This document shows, one piece after another, positions 55,970-64,000 of a stretch of DNA of 64,000 nucleotides. The notes below the pieces were generated by a model. The model was given only the letters and a program-made list of their open reading frames with translations, searched no databases and was not told the DNA's origin. The DNA comes from Gnetum montanum. Taxonomy: Eukaryota > Streptophyta > Gnetopsida > Gnetales > Gnetaceae. Numbering within the stretch: position 1 is the stretch's first letter; the number at the start of each line of letters is the position of its first letter. Position numbers and translations under genes: made by a program. The DNA lies in the NCBI GenBank assembly GCA_015680685.1, contig MNCI01027267.1:49242-113241 (forward strand), written 5' to 3'.

Positions 55970-56460
55970 TTATGTTCAAAGTTAGTCATACTCACTTTGC
56001 GTGACTAATGTGTATTTCAGAATTAAAATATTAACTAAATTTATGTTCAAGTAAATATTAAGCTATGTGTATATGAAAATAAATTGTTTTAGGTAAATTC
56101 TATGCTAAGCTAGAGTGTTGCAATAGAATGAAATAATCTATGTTTTTATTGTTGGTTATGCAATGTTTCTAGGTACATAACACTCGAATAAGAACTCTGT
56201 ACAATCACTTCACACTATGCTATAGAAACTCACTAATTGATACTAAATTTTTCAACTACAAACTGAGAAATTTTCATCACATTAAATGGCTAAATGATAC
56301 CATAAATGTGATAGGTAGTACATTTATATAAGCAACATCACTACTATGTTAACATTGATGCATTGATGTAGCCTTCCCTACATTAATGTTGAAGCTGATG
56401 CATCGACACATTAGGATTAACGCAATTAGCTTATTCATTGTTCATTATACTACCATAACT
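55970..56460 (-). repeat. LTR of family X, copy 3 (partial)
   Basis: Minus strand: TATATAAATGTAC (56325-56337) matches copy 1 TATATAAATGTGC. TTATTCGAGTGTTATGTACC near 56175-56195 matches TTATTCGAATGTGACGTACT of copy 2. It faces copy 2 in inverted orientation. Confidence 0.5.
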
Positions 56461-56965
56461 AACTAAAAACTTATCCTCAAGTTAAACAAAATTGGAATAA
56501 AGTTTGTTTACAAAATGTGAGAGTATATTTGATTGATTTATTGACTTAATATAACTCAACTTAGACTCGAGTACTACATTGAAAAATTTATTTGAGTGGT
56601 TAACAATTAACAAAACAATCAAATTTGAACACATTTGTTATTATAAAAATTATGCAAAATTTACAAAGATGACTGAGGCATATGCTTTAATTAGTGCTTG
56701 GTGGTAGTGGCTTCTTATACCTTGGAAATTCTTGTAGCTAATCTATTGTTGCCACCATTATGCTCTTCATGATGAATGCCTTTATGAAGGCTTGGATTTT
56801 TTCCTCTTATCCTAGCATCATTGATTATCCAAGCAATATAACCTAGAGCTATTATTGTGTTAGTTTCCAAGGATAGGATAGCATTGAGAATATTTCATGT
56901 GCATTGATAAACTAGGCTGTAAAATATTTGTGCTTGATGTCAAATGCTTTCACTATTGTCTTTAG
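56461..56965. other. AT-rich DNA between X remnants and E4
   Basis: No supported gene or repeat. Confidence 0.5.
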
Positions 56966-58019
56966 TGAAACGTCCTAAAGGAAATTCATCTTATAGCCCA
57001 TAGCCAAAATTTTTTGTAATTTGATGAAAAAATAAAGGTAGATACAATTTTTTTATTTTTCCTAAAATCTTGCATTATGGCCCTGTATTATTGGAGTTTA
57101 AGGTTAATTTAAGTGTAAAATATGAGAAGTGCAGCCCATATGGTAAAAATCTCATACATCCCAGCTTGTGGAAGTTGAAAAACTCATGTATGCTANTGGT
57201 GTGTGGTGTTCAAAGCACTTCAAAAGATACAAAATTTGATATCTTAGCCTCATATGCTAGATAGCCTAAAAAGACATCATACAAGCTTTGGGTTTTAATC
57301 TTGTATGTTAGGCATGAAAATTCTATATGTTGGGCAGTGTACAGAGGTAGCGTATGGAGAATGAAAATTAGCTAAAATTGTTAGTACGCTACATGGAGGT
57401 GTTCTAGGTACAATAGAATTTGCCAGAAATCTATTAGTAATCATGATAGAATTAATTAATAGCAAATCAGGAACCCAAGGCTTATTTAAATGAGAATCTA
57501 TTTCATTACAAGGAATTTTGGCATTTTTGCATCTATGCCGAACTTGAGATTTTCAAGCAATGCAAATGTCCAAGATTCCATGATGACTATCATCATTTTT
57601 CCATAGCGCAAATCACAATAGCTAAGAAAACTAGTGGCAAGCTCGAAGGGTAGATTATATGGAATCCTTGGAGGTAGATTTGACTATAGAGCACATCCTA
57701 CCAGCTATATCATGTTCCAAGCATTTTCCCTTGAGCTCTTGAGCATCAAAATCTAAAAACTTATATTATCTAAATTTTTTTGCTATAAATTTTCCATCAT
57801 TTTAATACAAGTTTGTAATATCATTTGTTCACCACATTTCACTACACTTGGATCATATGCTTGCAATCTTTATTTTGCATTTTAGTAATAGATCATCAAG
57901 TCCTTGGGTGCTTGGCAAGATTGTCCAAGGCAATTTGGATCCTTTTGGGAGACCCGTGCATCCAAAGTTAAAACTGTTTCCACTCAAATTTTTGGATCTC
58001 TAGCACTAAAAAGTTTTCA
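56966..58019 (+). repeat. Probable 5' LTR of E4
   Basis: The R/U5 part is supported: CAAGTCCTTGGGTGCTTGGC through AAGGCAATTTGGATCC (57898-57943) aligns with AAGTCTCTGTCTGATCGGCA through CACCTCGGATTTG of E1. The left end TGAAACGTCC at 56966 is chosen only by likeness to TGAAACACC and could be wrong. The right end may be anywhere in 58010-58020. Confidence 0.4.
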
Positions 58020-58020
58020 G

Positions 58021-58036
58021 ATGGTAGAAGGAGGGC
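58021..58036 (+). other. Primer-binding-like site of E4
   Basis: ATGGTAGAAGGAGGGC, resembling TGGTGCTAGAAGGAGGGC of E3 with a small gap. Confidence 0.45.
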
Positions 58037-58334
58037 TTCCACTCAAATTCTTTGTTGAGACCTGCTATGAAATTTTCTGTTAGCATTAAATTTAGCCCAA
58101 TGTACAGACTGTAATTTATTTTACCTTTATTTAATATTTACAAAGCCTTCAAATTAGTGTCTCTTGCAACATCTCCAGCACTGCCTTTCTAATTGTAGCA
58201 TATATTGCAAATCCTTGTTTACACCATTTGCATTTTATAGTTTCTCAGCCATTTTCCTTTAATAAATTTTAAGGAAAATTTTTTTCTTTGCAGTGCAATG
58301 TGATTAAGGCTATGCATTCTTATACGTTGAGATT

Positions 58335-58560
58335 GTTGAAGCTTTCATTTGCTTTGTATGCTAAAGCTTTTGTATGCTGTGTAGTTAAAGCTTTGTATGC
58401 TAAAGCTTTCATTTGCTTTGTACATTAAAGATTTTGTATACTATGTAGTTAAAGCTTTGTATGTTGAAACTTTCATTTGCTTCATACACCAAATCTTTTG
58501 TATGTTATGTAGTTAAGGCTTTGTATGCTAAAACTTTCATTTGCTTTGTACACTAAAGCT
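58335..58560 (+). repeat. 64-bp tandem repeat in the E4 leader
   Basis: About 3.5 units. The word TGTATG/TGTATA recurs at 58371, 58435 and 58499, exactly 64 bp apart. The unit holds GTAGTTAAAGCTTTGTATG and CTTTCATTTGCTTTGTACA. The rest of the leader (58037-58334 and 58561-58743) has no feature beyond scattered related words. Confidence 0.8.
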
Positions 58561-58743
58561 TTCATATGCTGAGACTGATTCATCCGCCAAGATTACTTGC
58601 ATCATATGCTAGAATTGTCTCATAAATTAAGACTCTCATACACTAAACAGTCTCATACACTAAGCCTTCTAGCTTACCGCTTAGTTTAACACTTTGTTTA
58701 TGCCTATTTGCTAGTCCATTGTATTACCCCTTAACCTTACATA

Positions 58744-61155
58744 CATGGCCCCTAACCAAGAAGGAGTTAACATCTTTGATCCAAAAGATCCAACGGTTAT
58801 AGAACATAGGTAATTGCTTAGATAGAAGGAAAAGAAGCCAAACTTTGTAGTTATCAATGAGGAATTTTATAACTTTCTTTGTGCTAAGATACAGACAGGC
58901 CTCTTCATACCATGCTTTAAGTCTAATGCTAAGTGTCAATTTGAAATCATACACCAAGATAGGAAAGGATAAATTCCCTCACCTTATGACAAAGTCCCTT
59001 TAACTAACATCTATGCCTACATGTTAACACAACTTATAGACATTGATGAGTGGAGTAAAGAGATTAGTGTGGATGAGCATCAAGAGGAGCAAGATGAATT
59101 TGAGGCAGAGTAAGAGTCAAATACCTTTTTTGGAAGCCTCTTCCTACAATTAGCTCCCCAAACAACTGTTCCTAGCTTTTCATCTCCCATGTTATTTGTG
59201 GAACAAGTTACTCAATCTTTTCTTATCTATCCCATCATGTTCAAGACAACACCTTTCATTGCCACATACCAAGCTCAACTTGTGTTCAAACCTACCTCCA
59301 TATTTTCATCAATGCCCTTACCTTGCTCCGCAAGACCATCACCAATAGTGTCTACCACAAACCATCCTTTCTCCATATTGGTGGATCCCTCTATGGGACC
59401 TTAGGCCATGCAAGCTTTCTACATCCCCTTTGTCCCTTTTGTTCCTTTGTTCTTTTTTTGAACCCTCCTACCACAGTGATCTCCTAGCTCCTTCACTTGA
59501 TACCAATGCTCATTGCATGGTCCTAGGCCTTTCAACTCCTCCTGCAGCCATTAGTACAAATCCCCTAACCTGCTAGAATGTCCCAAGGCCTAGATCAAAC
59601 CTTCCAAATGATCCAAGACCTCATCAAAGAGTTGTGAAAGCTCAAAGCCTCAACCACCTAGATGGTAAGGATCATGGACTTCTACCAAGGATGACCCCAT
59701 TAGTCTTGCCATTCCTTAGATAACTCTTCCTAATCTCATTCCCATTCCCCAATTCACTAAGTACAATAATGAGGACAATCCGAACTTCCACCTTATTACT
59801 TTTTATTTCAAATGATTATTGTTGCAAGCATGATCCCACACTATTATGCATGTCTTCCTTATGTTCCTCACCAAGAAAGCCTTAAACTAGTATCGTGCTC
59901 TACCTAAAGGCTCCATTACCTTCCTAGAAGACTTAATTTCACAATTTGTAAACTGCTTCAAATACAATTGGAGACCTAACACCACACTAGACCAGCTTAT
60001 GAAGGTCAAACAAGGACCCCTCAAACCTATTCAAAAATTTACATAGAGATGGAACGCTCTCCTTAATAAGATACCCAAACCCATTACTAAAATCCATCTA
60101 TTGACCATCTTCAAGGGACCAATTAATGATTTCATTAAGTCCAAGTTATACTACCTAGATCCACAGTTACTTAGCCAAGCTTTTTCCTAAACTAAAAATA
60201 TAGAGGATGCTACAAAAGCTAGCAATGACCCGACATACATAGTGTACAAGAACCAACATATGAGAAGGAATAAGAATTAAAAAAACAAAACCATATATTT
60301 GTAGCCACTATGGCCAAAGGAAATAAGATGATGCAGGAACCAAAAACAAGTTAGTCAAATGCCCCTACCACCACTGCTCAACCTTCAACATTGGGTGCCT
60401 CTACCTCTAATTAACCTAGGTCTAACTTTGAGAGAAAGGAATGGTTCAAGTACATGAAGTTACCCTTGAAACCATCTAAGCTTATTGATCAATTTCTCAA
60501 AAGTGGTCATATTTAGTATAAATAGATGACTGAGAATGCTCATAAGAGGTATCATCATTTATGTGAGATCACCAAAGATCCTGCTGTAGCAACCAAAAAT
60601 GACTTTAAACTAGACCAATTCTACCATTACCACTAGCTTCTAGACTAGGAAACTAAATTTTTCTTGGCATTGAAGGATGATTTAGAAAGAATGATAGATA
60701 ATGATGAATTGGTACTAGATGCATCAAATTCGATTAGGCCTCAAAACCAACACATGTAGATGTACAAGGATCCTGTAAATTTCAACAATGATCCCTATAC
60801 AATAGCCACATTGAATGTTAGCAACAATCCTAGACCTATCAAGGAGCTATTTGTGATTTGGGTACCTCCTCATGATTAAAGGACTTCAACTTTATCAAGT
60901 TTGAGGACTTCTTTTGTTATAAGGATACCATCACTTGTGCCTCCCAAAGAACCATTCATTATTAGAGTTTCCCCTTCAACCATGGCTAAGTCTATAATCC
61001 AAACTAATCATCATCCTCCTATGGTGGCCAATGCCTCAACCTCTTCACAACCAAATAATAAGAAATCACCAACAAAAAAAAAATGTAAGAAATCAACTCC
61101 TAAGCCAAAGCCCATTGAAACCTACATCCATCTCAACTTTACCCATGAGCTTTAA
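58744..61155 (+). pseudogene. E4 gag (decayed)
   Basis: ATG at 58744 (MAPNQEGVNIFDP). The N-terminal segment around 58835-59130 (EEFYNFLCAKIQTG) matches E0 and E3. The gag core is at 59750-60190 (FTKYNNEDNPNFHL, YRALPKGSITFLEDLI, IQKFT-RWNALLNKI, FIKSKLYYLDPQLLSQAF). A Lys-rich segment is at 60200-60330. The zinc-motif region around 60600-60680 is frame-broken. It ends in a Pro/Lys-rich stretch to 61155. Stops are frequent. Confidence 0.75.
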
Positions 61156-61552
61156 TGCTCAAGCTAGTTCAAAAAGTCAACCTAAGAGGGATAACAAAAA
61201 ATAGGAGAAAGGGAAGGGGTCTAAACCACAAACACTAAAACATGAGATGAAAATCTTAGGTAGAATGAAGAAAGTTAAAGGAAATAAGAATGAAAAAAAT
61301 AACTAATAATGAAAAAAACTTCCTCACTACCATGGAGCAGGTCAAGCTCTCACTTAAATAGAGAACACCTTGTTAAGCTTATATGATTTAGTTATGACCT
61401 CTCATGCCCATTGTGAAGCCTTAGTTCGTATGTTGACTTCTATTCCTATAAGTGAGGATATCTCGACCAACCAAGAATCTATCCATGCAGTAATAGTACC
61501 ACCCTCACCTAAGGAAGAAATGAAGTCAAACATTTTAACATTTTAGGATAAT

Positions 61553-62180
61553 GAGGTAAGGATCAACTCACAAAGTGGTGAGGTGTCAAGAGGTCTTTTG
61601 TTTATAACGATAAGAGTTAGCCAATATAAGGTACATCGAGTACATGTGAACAATGGGACAACCACTAACGTTATTCCCTTCCTTATTGTAGAACATTTGG
61701 TCTTGGTTAAACACATTTAGAGCACCTACACTTCAATGCTTAATTATTTAACAAGTCACATGTAGAGGTAAGAGGGTTAATTGGATTTTGTAGCTAGGGA
61801 ATAGTTCCCCACATTAGCTAAATTCCTTGTGGTGGAAGAAATAACAGGATTCAACCTAATCCTTGGGAGACCTTGGTTAGCTAAATTACAAGCTGTCTCT
61901 TTCCTGATCCATCAAGAAATTCATTTGTCTTACAAGGGAGGTGAGATTATTATCCATGGAGACAACACAACTTTCTTGTTTGTCAACAATGTTGATGTAG
62001 AATAAGGATCCAAGGTGGAGTTTCAAGAAGAAGCTCTCATAGCCCAAAACATAGCTATGAATCTCAATGAAATTGACCAAGTTAAAACTAATAATACAAG
62101 GGTCATAAACAAATCATGGGATGCACTCCCATTTAGCATAGTAAGCAAAGGGAATAGGGAGTATAAAATCATCTAACAAA
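61553..62180 (+). pseudogene. E4 protease (decayed)
   Basis: LLFITIRVSQYKVHRVHV near 61600, then NNGTTTNVIPF at the active-site position (catalytic Asp replaced by Asn), FNLILGRPWLAKLQA near 61852 and IHQEIHLSYKGGEIIIHGD near 61910. This is the same segment series as E3 31765-31360. Stops near 61720, 61765 and 62005. Confidence 0.72.
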
Positions 62181-63165
62181 GACCTTACGCATTTCCTAAT
62201 TGAACGCTCTACTCACTTTATTAACTATGTACCTTATGATGTAGCCTTTAATCCATAGCCTTGTCTTCAATGTTTACATTTCACATTATATCTATGATCT
62301 TTATGTTCATGTCTAGTTTATAATTTCATGCCTATTTCCTTTGCATTTACATAAAACTATAAAACATCATAAAAAATTAGAAAACATATAATATGAAAAA
62401 TATATATTTAAAATGTAAAGACTAAAAAACTAATTTAGAATTGAAAATAATAGCTCATAATAGTTAAAGTTAAAATCGATGATGGCCGTGGTTACACCAT
62501 GTGATAAATAATAAAAATAAATACATAATTTTTAATAGCCATAGTTGCATTGTGTAAAAAATGACATAGGCATATGAAAGAATAATAAATAGTCTCATGA
62601 GCTAAAGTAGCTAAAGAATAATAAATAGTCTCATCCATCACTGCAAATTTCTACCATGATTGTTGATAGATTGCTGCAAATTTTTGATGTTGCAAGCCAT
62701 CCAACCCAAGCATATTTATCAAATTTGGTAAGTTTGATAAGTAAAGCCCATCATTTATACACTAGCTTTAACATAAATATGTTGGCTTCCACATACATAT
62801 GATGGATTCAACATAAAAATTAAAATCCAATAATTTATATGTTGGTTGTAGATGTTTCTAAATATAAATTCTTATGGACAACATAAAAACTATGAAAAAT
62901 CCAAATTTGGTGGTTCCCAAGACTTTTTTAGACTTCCCAAGCCTAGATACATACATGATACAACTTTTTTTACTTGGAAAATGAAGAAATCACAACTTAT
63001 GAAGCATTTTTTGGCCTCCACAAGTGAAGGTATGTGAGATCATATCCTATGACTGCAAACTTCATATTTTACAAGAAGATCCTACTTCAAGTTCAATGGT
63101 GAAGGTTACAATGTCAAGTGCTAGGAAAAATAAGGCATATGCATCTACCATTATTTTACACCAAA
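62181..63165. other. AT-rich DNA between E4 protease and the E5 LTR end
   Basis: No sense gene. A direct repeat AAAGAATAATAAATAGTCTC occurs near 62577 and 62614. The right part (from perhaps 62700) may be the body of the minus-strand E5 LTR, but it is too diverged to align by eye. Confidence 0.45.
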
Positions 63166-63647
63166 TTACAATGGTTTTGGAAATGAGTTGTAAGATGAAT
63201 TTTCTTTGTGGTATTTCATTGGATCCTCTTTGTTGATGTTTTGAGGATTGATCCAAGAGACATTGACAAAGAATGCAAAACATCTCCATAGGTTCATCAT
63301 CAATGTTTCCTTTTTGAACTTGATTCTGTGGTTGTCAAACCATGCCAAAGAGTGCTTATGATGGAATGATACAGGACAAAGGCTATATTTGGTTATAATG
63401 GAATCATAACAGGGATAACCAATGAATTCCACATGATGACATCATGGTTATGGTAAGGTAGTAACATGCTTGCTGATCAGTGAGACCTTCATGCTTCATG
63501 CTTCAAAGTGTTTTTCAGTTGGTAATGTTCTTGAGGAACCCAAACTCTACTTCAAGGCTTCTTTAGCTATTAAGTTGCTCCCTTTGTTTGTTTGGAGCTA
63601 CTAATTTGATGTTTGAGCTTCATTGGCCTCTTAGCTTTCTTGATAAC
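63166..63647 (-). mobile_element. Tat-type element E5, 3' LTR edge and internal end
   Basis: On the minus strand the block at 63300-63219 matches the stretch before the polypurine tract in E3 (20735-20629): TTGACAAAGAATGC, AACATCAACAAAGAGGATCC, then the LTR start near TGAAATACC at 63218. So a 3' LTR lies left of 63218 and internal DNA right of it, cut at 63648 by an LTR of family X. Confidence 0.6.
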
Positions 63648-64000
63648 TGATGAGTGGTGAGGTACCCCTACACTCAACCATACGAATACAAGCGTACATG
63701 CGCGATCCGGTCGAACTCCGCAGACTAAATGCCTTAACGCCACAAGAAACACTTGGGGTTAATCGTTCGTTGTCTTTCCAGGCTTGCTTGTAAGTGTCAC
63801 GGTGTATGGTTAAGCAAGTCTGAGGTATGTGATTTTTTTGGTATTTTAGGCTTATCTTCTATGCTATCAGGGGAAAGGGTTGAGAAACTAAGCTAACTCT
63901 AACTAAAGATCTAAGTCTAAATTAACTAGCGTCAGCAACCGTTCCCACTTGCTGGACACACCCTGAACTGTGCAACTATGGCTTACCAAATGCTAATCGT
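63648..64000 (-). repeat. LTR of family X, copy 4 (runs past the window)
   Basis: Plus strand starts TGATGAGTGG, the reverse complement of the copy 2 end CCACTCATCA. It continues with GGTACCCCTACACTCAAC and CATACGAATACAAGCGTACATG, matching 55935-55870. Later blocks (TTGTCTTTCC, CCCACTTGCTGG) are in keeping with 55800-55690. Confidence 0.7.

Larger units (their letters stand above)
56966..62180 (+). mobile_element. Tat-type retrotransposon E4, 5' part
   Basis: Plus-strand order: probable 5' LTR (56966-about 58019), primer-binding-like site (58021-58036), leader with 64-bp repeats, gag (58744-61155) and protease (61553-62180). No pol follows in the window. Gag and protease match E3 and E0 in segment order, but the LTR is much diverged. 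A single N lies at 57196. Confidence 0.65.

Noticed and set aside
57196-57196. Single N, checked for a duplicated flank as at 33935
   Set aside because: Flanks do not repeat each other; probably one uncalled base or a simple join.

Overview
The window looks like nuclear DNA from a plant with a very large, retrotransposon-rich genome. A gymnosperm is my best guess, but this is an inference. The main support is a typical 480-residue plant UDP-glucose 6-dehydrogenase gene next to deeply nested, decayed Ty3/gypsy elements of the Tat type. These carry a second, archaeal-type RNase H, have no chromodomain, and have long LTRs. There are no bacterial features and I recognise no tRNA or rRNA gene.

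Layout, left to right. (1) 1-4735 is the 3' end of a plus-strand Tat element, E1. (2) E1 sits inside a second plus-strand element, E2 (4736-15226), which also carries a clean solo LTR (4837-6237). (3) E2 sits inside an old minus-strand element, E0 (15227-19196 and 36522-42217). (4) E0 is split in its protease gene by a younger minus-strand element, E3 (19197-36521, about 17.3 kb). E3 has both LTRs, a primer-binding site, a polypurine tract, gag, protease and pol. (5) 42218-48544 looks like an older Athila-like element with its own 3' LTR. (6) 48846-52834 is the only intact host gene, UGD, with a promoter, a 5'UTR intron, one coding intron and a polyA signal. (7) 52835-64000 is AT-rich DNA with remnants of a second LTR family (X), the gag and protease of another plus-strand Tat element (E4), and the edge of a minus-strand one (E5).

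The most striking feature is shared by E0, E2 and E3. Between protease and reverse transcriptase, on the antisense strand, each carries a multi-exon gene. Its N-terminal half resembles the plant FCP1/NLI-interacting-factor (HAD phosphatase) domain, followed by an unrecognised middle domain and a coiled-coil tail. The gag-protease and pol parts of E3 are separated by about 5.4 kb that carries candidate splice sites, so the antisense gene may lie inside an intron of the retrotransposon. Arrays of a short motif (AAACTAGC/TTTAAGGCC type) border the modules.

Apart from UGD, every coding region shows in-frame stops or frameshifts. Many stops could come from C-to-T decay of methylated cytosine. Coordinates of LTR ends in E0-E3 and the solo LTR rest on aligned copies by eye and should be good to a few bases. 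Those in E4, E5 and family X are approximate.
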